Source: Gavia stellata
Taxonomy: Eukaryota; Chordata; Aves; Gaviiformes; Gaviidae
Assembly (NCBI RefSeq): GCF_030936135.1
Contig: NC_082603.1
Coordinates: 34,514,329-34,578,328 of the forward strand
DNA: 64,000 bases
Reading direction: 5' to 3'
Shown: in pieces, positions 13,701 to 25,426 of the stretch
Position numbering within the stretch: the first letter of the stretch is position 1
Layout: each line of letters starts with the position of its first letter
Translations under genes and position numbers: made by a program
The notes under the pieces: model-generated
Told to the model about the DNA's origin: nothing
Seen by the model: only the letters and a program-made list of their open reading frames with translations
Database searches by the model: none

Positions 13701-16599
13701 GAAGCTGGCATTTCTTCTGCCCAGAAGAAAAGTCTGCTTTGCCATCCAGAGAAAGGAGCGCATTTTTTGTCTGAGTAAGGCACATCGTGCGAACAAAATG
13801 GGAAACCTGGCAGAACTGTTAGGCCACTCTTGTGACTTACAGCATTTTGTATGCTGATGTCTTGTGGCATAAAAAGGTCATTTTGTGTCTGCATCATGCT
13901 GCTGTTCTGAATTTTTTGCACTGGAACAAGCAAAAGCACCATATTCTTCCACCCTAAACTAAGAACAGTTTGAAAGAATGCTGTACTGATAATACCCAAA
14001 TATTTTATTTCTGGAAAAAAGATACATGAGCTAGTACTTGATAATCTATGGCAAGTAGAATTACCTGTTTTAAAAAGAACTCAAATATTTCAAATATGTT
14101 CTTTTGCTTCATTGCTGCAAAGGTGAGGAACTGCCTTTTACCCCCAAATTTTCAAATCTTACTAGAAGATCAGCATCAATTGCAGTTACCAGCCTTCTTT
14201 TCAGCTGTAGTTGAATATCTCTTACTTTATAGGCCAGATACTATGGAAATGGTACCAGTTATTACAAACGTTGACTTTCGACATCACGACTCCATTTTCA
14301 GTTGCTATAATTTATCAAAATTACCAGCTGTGTGCAGAGCAGTAGCCATTTTCTTGGTAAGGCTGCATGTAACCAGGTTGGGATTCCTCCGACCGTGCTT
14401 TGAACAACCTGGGACTCTCATACATCCCTATGTCTTGGAATTTCCAGTTTTGCGATTCCCTTTGCAACTTCAGTGTTGAATAATTTGGACAGAAGAGCCA
14501 GAATTTTCTTGGTGATGCACACAAAAGAACCGTGACACAATGCTCGTCCCTGTGAAATGGTAAGTCTGTGCTCTGAAGCATGGGGATGCTGCAAGTAGAG
14601 GTTACGGAACAGTGCGCTCCTCATTAATTGCACTCTTTGAAGTGATTGAATTTGATCAAAACTTTCTAAAGTGTGCAGCATGAGGCAGACACTGAGTGTT
14701 GGAAGTATCACCCCACATAATTAAAGGTTTGAAGAGTTTTAAATAACTAGGCAAAAAATTACAATGAGAAGTTTGAAGAAAATGCTGGTGTTATCACTTT
14801 CACCTAACATAATAGCACTTGATTTCTGGGGAAGTTGCAGTGTGATCTAAAGTATTCTTTCATTAAAAAAAAAAAATTGCTGATCATTTCAGCCTGAAAT
14901 CTAGAATAATGCAAATGTTTTCCCAACAAGCAAAATATCAGGCACAGAAGGAAACAAAATAGCAGTAGTATAAAGAAACAATAACATCTGCTTAGGCTAA
15001 AAGAAAAATCCTGGAATAAGAAAGCTTAAATATTCTTTTAAACCATTTTTTTTTAAAATCTCGTGTTACAAATTAGTTTTTCAGAATACAAAAAATTTGT
15101 CATGGATGCCTCTTAAAATATATGGAGTAAAATACTTTAATGGAAGTGGTCTTAGCTAGTGGTTGGTAGACAACGTCTGTGCATTTGAAGAATGCCAAAG
15201 GCTTTTCCTTTAGTCTTAATTTTAATAAAAAAAATTTTATTGGATGGACAGACAGAAATTTCATTCTGGAAGAAAAAATGACATAAATCAGGTTTGTAGC
15301 TGACCATGCTAAGCTAATGCAGTCATGTCCTTTTTAATATTCCAAATGCCATGCTTTGTCTTTGCAGATGAGATGTGAAATTTAATTTTTAGTTACTCTT
15401 TGTTTCTGTATGAAAAGGGGACTTTCTGAACAGCGGAGCCATTTGATGAACCACTTACCCTCCAAAGTGAGAGCATTATGACAAATGCTTTTAGGCATGA
15501 ATTTTGGAATGGGCTTGAGTTCTCCTGACAAGCCTCAAATCCTACATTTAGAGGTTTTCCTTAGTTCTAAATGAACAATTAAGTTATTTTTGAAACCTCA
15601 GAATGCCACTGTTTTTTGATAAATAGTAAATAGGGGAGATGGGCGAAGAACGTGAGTTAAAAATAGGTTCTCTTCTAATCTGTGCATGCACAGTTTGTGT
15701 ACTCTTTCCTGGGTGCTGTTGTGCAATGGTAAGCATAGCTGGTTTTCCGTCTTCTTTCTGGTTCTGCTTTGAATGATAAGTGATCTTGAGTCAGTCACGT
15801 ATTTTTCTCTGTGGGTTTGTGTCCACTACTGTAAGGCTGAGCACGCTTGCCAAATGCTTTGAGGTCTGTGGGTGAAAAGTGTTGTAATGCTGTTAAATAT
15901 ACCCAAAGCCTAGGTAGGAGATGCCGAGACAACAGTTAGCTTTACTGGTGATATATATCTGTTTCTCTTCTGATGTGCACGTTCCGGTATATTTTATAAA
16001 ATTTTTGAGACAATGCACTGTAGCACAGAATGATTATTCCTGTACTTGACAACAGAGTAATAGCAGCTACTGCTGCACAAAATCTGTGATCTAAAAAGAA
16101 TAAATCCTTCGTATTTCACTAACAAAAATGATGCTGCAGACAGGCAGCGTGGTTAGAAACAATCTATCGTGCGTGGCTAGATGCTGTTACCCTAGAAGTA
16201 ACCTCATGTTGTGCTCATTTAACAGCACGGAGGGGTCTGTCCCCGACTCTTCTTTCTCAGTCCTTGGGCTCCTTACAGGATTGTCTTTTATGCGCAATCT
16301 AGGATGCGTAATTTGTGAAAACGCAATTTATCAGCTGCACAATTCTTCTTCTCAGTGAAGAGAGCACACGGGGGCCAGGACAAACAGCAGCAGCCGTTTA
16401 CCTTGTAACGGAGCATCGTTTTTCCTTTTTACTTAGTTTTTGTGTCTTGTCTGTGGTCAGAAAAGCTGGTTACCTATCTCGCTCTTATCACTGTGGAAGC
16501 ATTTACTCTAATCGGCCATGGAACAGATTTTGCCTCAGGCAATTAAATTGTTTTGTTAGGTGGTGTTCCATGGCCCGCAGGGTTGTGGTTTTGAGTCTG
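4719..16599. other. Non-coding stretch without recognisable genes
   Basis: About 12 kb of mostly AT-rich sequence. I recognise no exons here. It includes a perfect inverted repeat at 8096-8120, a GC-richer patch at about 10440-10800 and another at about 13430-13640. The longest open frame in the window (13433-13999, minus, 188 codons) has no recognisable domain and overlaps a plus-strand frame, so I do not call it a gene. Intergenic DNA or a PDE4B1 leader intron are both possible. Confidence 0.6.
8096..8120. repeat. Perfect 11-bp inverted repeat with 3-nt loop
   Basis: The arms AGTACTAGTCT (8096-8106) and AGACTAGTACT (8110-8120) are exact reverse complements, separated by ACA. Each arm includes ACTAGT. 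No transposon-like flanking sequence was recognised. Confidence 0.9.
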
Positions 16600-17148
16600 G
16601 GCTGTGAGGTGAGCAGGACCTGCCCGAGCGTGAGGCCTCACGTCGAATGCTGTGTTCAGTGTTGGGCCCCTCACTCCAAGAAGGACACTGAGGCGCTGGA
16701 GTGTGTCCAGAGAAGGGCGACGGAGCTGGTGAGGGGTCTGGAGCACAAGTCTGCTGAGGAGCGGCTGAGGGAGCTGGGGGTGTTCAGTCTGGAGGAGAGG
16801 AGGCTGAGGGGAGACCTCATCGCTCTCTACAACTCCCTGAAAGGGGGTTGTGGGGAGGGGGGTGTTGGTCTCTTCTCCCAAGTGACAGTGATAGAACAAG
16901 AGGAGATGGCCTCAAGTTGCGCCAGGGGAGGTTCAGGCTGGATATTAGGAGAAATGTCTTTCCTGAGAGAGTGGTGAAGCATTGGAAGAGGCTGCCCAGG
17001 GAGGTGGTGGAGTCCCCATCCCTGGAGGTGTTCAAGGAATGTGTGGACGTGGCACTGCGGGACATGGTTTAGTGGACATGGTGGGGTTGGGGTGGTGGTT
17101 GGACTTGGTGATCTGACAGGTCTTTTCCAACCATAGTGATTCTGTGAC
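16600..17148 (+). mobile_element. CR1 LINE, 5'-truncated 3' end (copy 2, longest of its group)
   Basis: Sense CR1 fragment starting in the part of ORF2 that encodes the end of the reverse transcriptase region (RPHVECCVQCWAPHSKKDTE near 16635-16694). It continues through [20 protein letters not shown] and the usual C-terminus. A frameshift near 16880-16890 moves the reading frame, so the tail ([18 protein letters not shown] and onward, stop near 17070) is read in a different frame from the front. The 3' UTR has GGTCTTTTCCAACC and ends near the GATTCTGTGA unit at 17148. The 5' boundary is approximate. Confidence 0.94.
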
Positions 17149-20100
17149 TATCTGGTGCAGAAAACCACGGTGCCGCAGCACGGAGAGCTCTGTCCCCAGC
17201 TGTTGGCTGGGGCCTTCTCCTGTTTGAAGATGCTGCTGGGTATCTGATTGTGTGTGTTCAGCCCCTCATCTCCCTCTTTATAAGCCATCTGCAAATACGA
17301 CAGAACAGCAAGAAGGGTTATGGGAGACTCAAGGTAGATTCTTGTTAAGGAAAAAAACAAAAAAGAGGGGGCAGCGTGCCTGGCTGGGGAGGAACCGAGG
17401 TGGTGCCTGGCTCGTCGCAGGGTGGGGGAAGGCTTCTGGGGCAGTGTGGAAGCGGCATTTATAGCAAGACTCTTACTTGCATGGGGCCTCACCAGAAGGA
17501 GCCCACCTTGCCTGCAGCATTGCACCGTGACTTCTCCCCTCGCCTGTAGACCTCGTTGGCCAGGCACGGCTGGTCAGCAGGTCAGAGATCTTGCTCCGGC
17601 ATGTGGGGTGAGCTTCTGCCCTGTGACGCAGATGCGAAGCGCAGATGCAGCAGTGATAAAATAGAGTAGCTAAGCCTGTCTCTTGCATAACATGCAGGAT
17701 TTGAGGGGTCTGCTGTTCACTGGGCTGTTAGCATTGCTTGTAGGTGCTTTGGACTTTCTCCTTCAGCCTCTTGCTGTGTAGCCAGTCTTCTTACTTTTGT
17801 GGGTCCCCTCCTTTGCAGGTCTCAGCTAGCTTTATTTTGGTTCTCTGTGGACCTCTTGCTGTTCTGATTTTGCATTTCATCTTTCCCCATCTATTCTTCA
17901 GCATTTTTTTTTCAAAGGGAAAAATTGGCAAGGTTAGGAATATTCCTCTAAGAGTTCTAGAGGATGCATTCTTTTGAGGATGGTCTTTATTTGTAGGCTT
18001 GATTGTGTACTTCTGTGCTTAGGATCATTGTGTTGCTTTGCTGCGTGGCTCCAGTATTAAAAAAAAAAAAGGGGGGGGGGGGAATCCTTCTTGTAGGCTG
18101 TTTGAACTTGGCTCTTCCCATAAAAACTGTAGGAGAAAGAGAGATCTGAGGATTTTGGAACTTCTCCTCTTGGACTACAGCAATACCTGGGCGAGTTTAG
18201 GAAGGTAAGAAATAAATCAGTGGTGTGAGGCAAGTGCCACATTAGCTGGCAGTGACACAGTAAGTTTCCCCACGCTGTTCATCCAGCCCATGCTAATCCT
18301 GCCTGATCTGCAGCGTTTCCGTTATCTATGTAGACCAGCAAGGCTTAGTGCATTATGCTCCTTTCCTAACAAAAACACACGGGCAACATGAATTCTGTTT
18401 TTTAAAAAGCAACCTACCAATCTAAAGGGGGAAAATTTGCGTTGCGTGTGTTTTCTGCCGCACTGTTTTTGGTTGTATTTTTAAACTGACGTGGTTTTTT
18501 TTTTTAAAAGCATAATTAATAATTGTTCTTTGCTCTCTGAAAGCTGTTCAGCTCCGCTCCGAGGAGTGGGAGGCTCTGCTAGTCATTTGCACATGGAACA
18601 AGAAAGGTATAAATCGCGTCTTTTAATAGTACACTCCACTTTCCTAAGTAATTACCTTGAAAATCCTGTATGTGCTGGTAGGTAGCACTGTTAAACTGTA
18701 TGCTTTGTTGCTGTCAGAACTGAGTTTTAAATTAATTGCTTTTGACCGTGATAGCAGACAAACTGTTTTCAAAATACAAGATTTAAAAATCGGTAACAGT
18801 AAAGAAAATAGAATAGTGCTTTCTGCAATTCTTTCTCCTGCTCAGACTATTAACATTTGCCTGAAAGTTTCCTGAAAAAAATATGGTCATATTTTCTCAG
18901 CAGTAATAGTGAAAAATATTGCTTGTATTTCACGGGAGTTTTGCAGAGCACGTTAGGCCCAATGACAGTAAGCAACGTAATGATACGTTCAAATTAGTAT
19001 TGATTTTCCTATCGCAATGGAAATAAATGAAGAGCAATGACAACCTGATTTTACCCTCTGCTGGAAATCAAAGAGTTACAGGAATTTCTGGAATAGACTG
19101 ACTTGGTTATTCTCAGCTTTAATGATTAGATTGCCAGAGAAAAGATGAGTCTTTGCAATCCTCTTAACCTTGGCGATATCTCAGTAAGAAACCTCCTAAT
19201 GAAAGATAAGACACTGTTTTAATAAGGATAATTTACCCAGTGGTAAGATGGGAAGGGAGGTGGGTGGTTTTTTAAGTTTTTTATTTGGCCCCGCACAACC
19301 TTGACTGAACTTTCTCAAATATGTACAAAGAGTATCCTGCGTACAGCATTCGCTTTTTGTAACAAAAGAATTGCTTTCATTTGTATTGTAGATAAATTTG
19401 CAACTTCGTTACGTCGCACAGATGCCCGATAGCTTAAAACCAGCAAACTAATTTAGACTAAGTTTGCATACTCAGCCTGTAATTCACAGGTTGGCAACTA
19501 TGAGAAAGCTTAAAGCAGCCTTGGAAGAGGACAAAGTGAAGTAGTCACTTCTCTAGTTGGATGACATTGCTAGATCCTTAGCACTTCTATAGCAAACTTA
19601 GTTTCTGTGAGAACTGCAGGGATAAGAAATAAAGCTAGTTTTACCTCTCAGGGCAAATCCTTCTTTTCTGAGTCTGTTTTCATAGGTTACATGCATTTGT
19701 GCTAATAGATGCCCTTGCTTTTATTTTGCGTAGTGCTCTGAATTCTTCTCAGCATTTTATGAAAATTAGCGTGAATTGACTTTTCTGAGGAGTAGTGAGT
19801 TTCTTGGAGCTGCCATAAACTCTGCAGACCAGTTTGGTTGTTTCTGTTCACAAGAAATGGGAAAAGACCACTGAAAAACCAACTTCTTGCTGTCTAAATA
19901 AGGAGTAAAAAGGGCTGTTTGGGAAGTTCTTATGTACGTATTTCTGGGACGCTGTGTCCAAGTAGCTGGACATAATAGTGGTAGTCCCAGAGCTAAAAGT
20001 TTAAGGCTCAATACTAGAAAAAATAAGCCTGGAAAAAAATTGAAGGGAAAAAGGTATAGTTAATTCTTCCGTGGCTCAAGACTTTTGCGTCTGTGTGATG

Positions 20101-21564
20101 CAAAAATAAAATGGTACAATTCCTGAAACTAGTTTTTCAGGGGAATGTAATTTCTGCAGAAACATTTGGCTGGTGCTTCTTTGAAGTTTTATTTGCTGTG
20201 TGTACAGCTTGTAAACATACTGCATGTTTGGTCCTGCCGTAGGTGTATGGCTCCAGTACCTGCGGTGCTGCTGCCATGCTGTGCAGCCAGTTGGCCGTGA
20301 CCTCCATTTCCTTTTTTGTGAGCAAACTGACCTTCTTAGCAATCCGAGGGTGAAGCGTCGCTCTCGCATTTTGAAGTTGCTGGTTTTGTTTAAGATAAAA
20401 TACAAAACTGTCACCGTTCAGGTACCAATTGCTGTTTATACCTCAACTTGCCTTTGACCAATGTTAAATCCACGTAGGGTTTATTTTTCTTACAAGGAAC
20501 CATGTGCAATTTCCAAGCCTGAAGTAAGAGCCCATGTGTTTTGTCTGGGAGAGCTAGACCTGAGATTAGCACTTTTTTTCTTTTGGTGACTGTCACCCTG
20601 TCTGAGTAGGTACTTCACCCCGTGAAGTTTCGATGATCTTTACGGAGAATCAAGTTTGAATCCCAGCTCACAAATGATGTAATTATCTGTGCGATCAGAT
20701 AATCTCCTTCATCCCAGCCCTTTCTTTAGTAAAGCTTCTCTATTCATTCACCATCAGGTTTCTGTTTTTGTCTCTGATCATCTTCAGGTTCTGCTGAACC
20801 TGGAAGGATCAGCATTTTGTTGCTAGGAAAAACACCTCCCCAGTAATGTGTGTCATGGCCTGGGCAGCGCTGCTGGCAGTTGGGAAGAAACAGGTATGGT
20901 ACTGCAGAATGTGCGCTATTCTCTAAGTTTCACCGGGTTTTGTTTTGTTTTTTCGCTGTCTCTCAAGCTTTGTGTCTTGCCTTCTTGAAAGGTGGGAGGA
21001 AATGAATTTAGAGTATGAAAGCAGCCAGATAAACAGCCCTGCTTGCCAAAACCTTTTGTTAATCCAAAGAACTAGCACTGCACGAGCAGGAAAAATGTAA
21101 TCCTCCTGGCCCTGCCTTGTCTGTGTGTCATCGAGGAGGGGAGTATCTTTAGGGGTGAGAGGGTTAATGTGCTTGTCATATAACCCTGTGGCTTTAACGC
21201 TGCCCATGCAGAAGCCAAAATGTGTGGAAAAACAGCGACATGGTGAAATGTGTGTCTTGTATTTCAGATCATAGCAGAACTTGCACATTGAGATGCATTT
21301 TAGGAATTTCCTTAAATAGTGGATTTCACACTGGATGAGTTGAATAGCTATTTTTAAAAAAGTGTGTAGGAAAAGCAGGCTTTATCACACACATCCACGT
21401 AGTTTTATCCTCACTGCTGTCAGTTGCCAGTTTTGAACCCTGTTAATCCATACCTTCTCTGTAAGGCTTTATCACTCTGAAATTGCTGGAGCGTTTACTG
21501 TCATTTTTGAAAAACACGGTCATTGAGCACAAAAAAGTTTGGGTGGAAGAACTAGGTCAGCTTG

Positions 21565-21568
<4 letters not shown>
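17149..21568. other. Non-coding stretch without recognisable genes
   Basis: No exon or RNA gene recognised. Contains the A12/G12 tract at 18059-18082. A GC-richer piece at about 17380-17600 holds overlapping open frames on both strands with no family motifs. A TATAAAT motif at about 18607 lies near a GC-rich patch, but nothing else supports a promoter. Confidence 0.55.
18059..18082. repeat. A12 followed by G12
   Basis: Twelve A (18059-18070) pass directly into twelve G (18071-18082). A compound homopolymer prone to slippage and sequencing error. Confidence 0.9.

Positions 21569-21606
<38 letters not shown>
21569..21606. repeat. A38 homopolymer
   Basis: Thirty-eight uninterrupted A on the + strand. 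Avian CR1 elements do not leave poly(A) tails, so this is not a CR1 tail. No coding remnant or polyadenylation signal was recognised just upstream, so a processed pseudogene is not supported. It may be a simple repeat or assembly-sensitive tract. Confidence 0.95.
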
Positions 21607-21609
<3 letters not shown>

Positions 21610-22846
21610 CATACCCTACCTAGGATATGTTCCAGCAAAATGGATTGGACCCAACGGCAGCACTGAAAGAGTACTTTTCTTTGTAGTCTGCTATCAAATG
21701 CAAAGCCTTGCTGCTTTTAGGCATTCCCTGTTACCCACACTTAATCAGCCTGCTGGGATATACTTTCTTTTTGGAGAATTTGGGTAGTGGAGAGAAACTC
21801 TTTGCTTGTAACAAAAGATTGCATGAATTAGAAAATGTGCATGGGAAACATTTGCCAGTAAGCCTCTTTGGGTTGTTTTTAGTTTTTTTTTACACTAGAT
21901 GTTCATCCCAGGTGTCAGATTTTTATAGAAAGACACAAGAAAAGAATGACTCAGATTCTAACAGTAGTTTAGTCATGACTAACGGAAGTCTTAGATTTTC
22001 TTGCTCGGCTCTTCAGATATGCAATCCACATTGAAATAAATATATAAGTTTTTTATAATTATTCATGTTCTGGCTGGACTTAGTTTGAAAAATTGATAAA
22101 TATTTATAAAGGAAAGGAAGTTGTGGTATAAGAGGACTCAGGCTTTCACAGAAATGATCTGCTAGTCAGTCTGGTCCATCTCTCCATGTCTCATCTCCTT
22201 GTGTCGGTTCTGATCCTAAAGGTCAGCAAAATTTAGGAGACACTCTCAGGCTCTCATTCTTTCCGACTTTTTTCCCAAAGTTGTTTTCCTGGATACTTAC
22301 TTATGTGTTTACTTATTTACTTCATTATGTATTTACTTATTTATTTATGTCAGTTTGTGAACTGACATATATTCAGGAGGGAAATGCGGTTGTTAGTCCC
22401 ACTGTGGGACATGCCGCTGTGTGAGCTCCTTGTGTTGGGCATCACAAACTGCACAGCAGGGCAGTCACAAACATCTCAAACTTGTGCTTTATTAGGCACT
22501 AAAGGATCCACCTCTGAGACACAGATCTCTTAGTTCTGCTGCTTATGAAACTACTTCCTTCTTTTGTTCTTTCTGTGAATTTTGTCTACATATTACAGAG
22601 GTATACGTATTTATTTCTGGCAGCAAATGGTCATGCTGTATCTTCCTAGTCTGTGGATTCATGCCACTGTTATGGTCTTCTTTACCTGCATGGTATCATC
22701 TAATTTGCTGTCTGCTGTCAGTTTTGGATTCTTTTTATAACAGGGCTTTTTAGTTTCTCCCAATTGTTGAAGACTGATAACATTGTTAAACTTATTCTAG
22801 AATTTTATTCTGATACTGTACAATGACTTTTATATATTCTGCTCAC
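21607..22846. other. Non-coding stretch
   Basis: AT-rich sequence with no recognisable gene. Includes a degenerate TTTA/CTTA-rich simple repeat at about 22295-22350. Confidence 0.55.
22295..22350. repeat. Degenerate (TTTA)n / (CTTA)n simple repeat
   Basis: Repeated TTAC, TTTA and TTAT units with interruptions over roughly 55 bases. An aged tetranucleotide microsatellite. Confidence 0.7.
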
Positions 22847-23132
22847 ACAGAATCACAGAATCACTATGGTTGGAAAAGACCTGTCAGATCATCAAGTCCA
22901 ACCACCAACCCAACCCCACCATGCCCACTAAACCATGTCCCGCAGTGCCACGTCCACACCTTCCTTGAACACCTCCAGGGATGGTGACTCCACCACCTCC
23001 CTGGGCAGCCTCTTCCAGTGCTTCACTGCTCTCTCCGTAAAGACAGTAGAAACCTCCCCTGGTGTAACTTGAGGCCATCTCCTCTTGCCCTATCACTTGT
23101 CACTTGGGAGAAGAGACCAGCACCCGCATCTA
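22847..23132 (-). mobile_element. CR1 LINE 3' end, antisense (copy 3)
   Basis: On the minus strand this reads as a CR1 3' terminus. Its tail of GATTCTGTG units lies at the left edge (22847-22868), with GGTTGGAAAAGACC beside it, then the antisense of the ORF2 C-terminus ([14 protein letters not shown] region near 22970-23020). Relative to other copies, part of the segment encoding [12 protein letters not shown] is lost near 23040-23050, so the reading frame is broken. The right boundary is approximate. Confidence 0.94.
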
Positions 23133-25314
23133 ATTGTGGTATGGATCAAAAGCTAGATAAGGTTTGCAGAGAGAAGTAACGTTGCCACACAACCGTGCTG
23201 CCAAGTATCAGGTTTTTAATAGCCATTCCACTGCTGTAATGTCTAAACCCACCCTGATTGCTTAGCTGGTGTGTGCATTTTGCCTGTTGTCATAAGAAGA
23301 GGGTTCTTGATCAGGCCATAGATCTGGTTTTCCCACTGGCCTTGGTCTGGTGACAGCCAGCGATGGATGCTGAGAGGAGAGCAAGCCTGGTGGGAGGCGT
23401 TGCAGAGTGCTTTTTGTTGTTTTCGGTCCTTTGCTCCCGGCCAGTCCCGTTCATCCTTTTCTGGAGGGAAGCTGTTTAGGTGCTTTAGAAGACAAATCCC
23501 TCAGCTCTTTTCCAATGCTGCTTCACAGAAGATGACGCGTACAGCCCTGTGTGCTGGTGCTGGTGCTGAAATGGCGAGTTATGTCTGGCGTGGATCTGAG
23601 CGCTCCGAATGCTTTGGCTGGCGATGAAGGGATATATGTGTTGGATGTGTGAACCCCGAGGAAATGAAAACAACTGGAGGTGCCTGTGCCACAGCCAGAA
23701 CTGCAGGCAGACTCAACTACAGTGCTGGTGTTGTGTGTTAGTGTTTCCTTTGAGTTTGTTTTGTTCTCTTTCTCTCTCCTTCTCTTTCTTTCTTCCCCAG
23801 AGTGATCTGGTTTAGAGGGAAGCAGGTTCATTACAGCACTTCTCTTGTGCGTGGAAGAGCAGATGAGCAGCAGGCTCCTGGAGACTCTGATGTCCTTAGA
23901 CCTCTGTCATGAGAGGCACCACTCTCTATTTAGATGCTATGCCTGAGAGTTAGTGTGGCTTTTTTTCTTTCAGCTTTTTTGATTTAAATAGGTAGAGGTG
24001 CAAGCTAAATATCATTTAACCTCGGCACAATGGTATTAAGCTGAATCTGAACCCTTGATGGCACACTTGTGTGGTGGTTGTAAGCCAAGCCGAGCTGCCA
24101 CGCTTGAGCATTCAGCCTTCTCAATTCATTGTGGGGTGGGAACCAAAGAACCGGTCTGTAAAGCCAGCAATTGCTGTGTAAAATGGCTTTCAGTACCTGC
24201 TGCCGGGGCTTCGAACCTCGCAGTAGAAGTGAGTGGTGCAGGCTGCCTGCTTTCTGGCACCCTGACTGCTGGTAGTGGCAGGGAGGAGAATTAGGTGCCT
24301 GATTTTGATTCCCCATCTGCTCCTTACGGGCTGGGTAGATCACCAGGGTCTGGCAACCCTTTTTTGCAGGCAGTCTGAACTGCTTATTACTCTCCTGAAC
24401 TTGGACTGCGTGAACAGGTGATGTGAATACAGTTCAAAATCCCCGACTTCTCAGAGTGAGCATCATGTTAGAAGTCTAACATCGCCAAGCCTGAAACCGT
24501 TGCACAGCTTTTTGTGGTGGCTTCAGCTCTGAAGTTCATGAACAGTGGCCCTTCAGCAGTCTTCTCCCTCAGAGATAATCCTTCCGAGCAGGGGAGAAAA
24601 TTTGTCAGCACACAAAAAGCAGCACTCCAGCTCTACCTGTTCTTTGGGGAAAGAAAAGAAAAAACCCACAACCCTCAGTGTTCTCTCTATATAATCACGA
24701 CTGTAGCTTTTTTGAGCGCTAAATCCACAGCAAGAAAGAGCAGGGGGCCATGTGCTGGTTTTCCCTGCTGCTTCGGCTGCTCGGCTGGGTTTCATTCCCC
24801 TTAGCACTCTTGCACAGTTCAAAGTGGCTGCAGCATCACCCTCTGCAGAGGCTGTAATTTAGTGGCTGAAGTGGTGTGTGCGTGCCAGTGTAATAATAAG
24901 TAATGTTTGTGAGTTATGATTAAATCTTAGAATCACATACAAATGCAATTCCTTTTCTTCTATGAGAGCCAGCTCAAGTCGTTCTTGGAGACCTTCTATA
25001 CTGCACCTCTGAAACGGGCTCATTTAAAGAAAAATTCTCTGCAAGTAGAACCCGTTAGCTTTGGTCCCGTATTACTAGACATGTTTCAGGGCTTGCTTAG
25101 ATTGCAGAGCCTTGTGGATACTGGTTACTTTTAACGTGGTTTTACTAAATATTGAATTGTCCTTTCACTAATAGCTATGCTTGCATAACATCTGCTGCCA
25201 AGTCTTTTATGAAAATGGACAGTAAGTTATAAATCAGCTGTGACGTTAGCAGTTAGCTCCATAGTTTATTATCAAAACAGTTTGTTATTCAAAAGTACAA
25301 TTTTTTTCTTTCAG
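23133..25314. other. Non-coding stretch before the PDE4B1 start exon
   Basis: No coding exon recognised. A patch at about 23350-23640 has more CpG than its surroundings, but lacks features that would make it a clear promoter or leader exon. The stretch ends in the polypyrimidine tract and AG acceptor before 25315. Confidence 0.5.
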
Positions 25315-25384
25315 GTTTCCCATCTGAAGAAATTGGATTGAACAGCAAGAGTTTTTTATAACGGGGTGCACTTTAGTCTCGATA
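25315..25384 (+). other. PDE4B: 5' UTR part of the PDE4B1 start exon, with splice acceptor
   Basis: A pyrimidine tract ending TTTCTTTCAG (AG at 25313-25314) sits 70 nt before the PDE4B1 ATG. It looks like a genuine 3' splice site, so the start-codon exon is probably internal, running 25315-25426. This implies at least one untranslated leader exon upstream, and that the PDE4B1 promoter is not directly in front of this exon. The UTR holds an in-frame TGA at 25325-25327. The exact exon start is inferred from the acceptor motif alone. Confidence 0.7.
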
Positions 25385-25426
25385 ATGAAGAAAAGCAGAA
25401 GTGTCATGACAGTAACTGCAGATGAG
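25385..25426 (+). CDS. PDE4B: PDE4B isoform 1, first coding exon (N-terminal 14 codons)
   Basis: The ATG opens a 14-codon reading frame, MKKSRSVMTVTADE, that ends at a consensus donor (GAG then GTAAAT, intron from 25427). I recognise it as the start of the long cAMP phosphodiesterase isoform PDE4B1; the mammalian protein begins with nearly the same residues, with small differences near the end. The start is supported by an in-frame TGA at 25325-25327 in the same exon, with no other in-frame ATG between. PDE4B hydrolyses cAMP to 5'-AMP. This exon gives only the isoform-specific N-terminus, which in the family affects targeting and partner binding. The next exon (27956) continues in phase 0 with the expected residues, which strongly supports the call. 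The exon is too short to be found by ORF length. Confidence 0.93.

Noticed and set aside
13433..13999. Longest open frame in the window (188 codons, minus strand)
   Set aside because: It overlaps other frames on both strands, lies in a GC-richer patch where stops are rarer, and shows no recognisable domain, splice context or conserved-looking segment.
14048..14479. 143-codon plus-strand open frame
   Set aside because: No recognised family, no splice support and composition like the surrounding non-coding DNA; treated as chance.
14540..14559. Tiny possible exon: ATG, five more codons, then TG and a GTAAGT donor (phase 2, as in the PDE4B first exons)
   Set aside because: Phase and donor fit the PDE4B first-exon pattern, but six codons plus a donor occur often by chance and the residues (MLVPVK) match no PDE4 N-terminus I recognise.
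16315..16977. 220-codon plus-strand open frame
   Set aside because: Its second half is the CR1 ORF2 tail and its first half is unrelated flanking sequence that happens to be open; not a gene.
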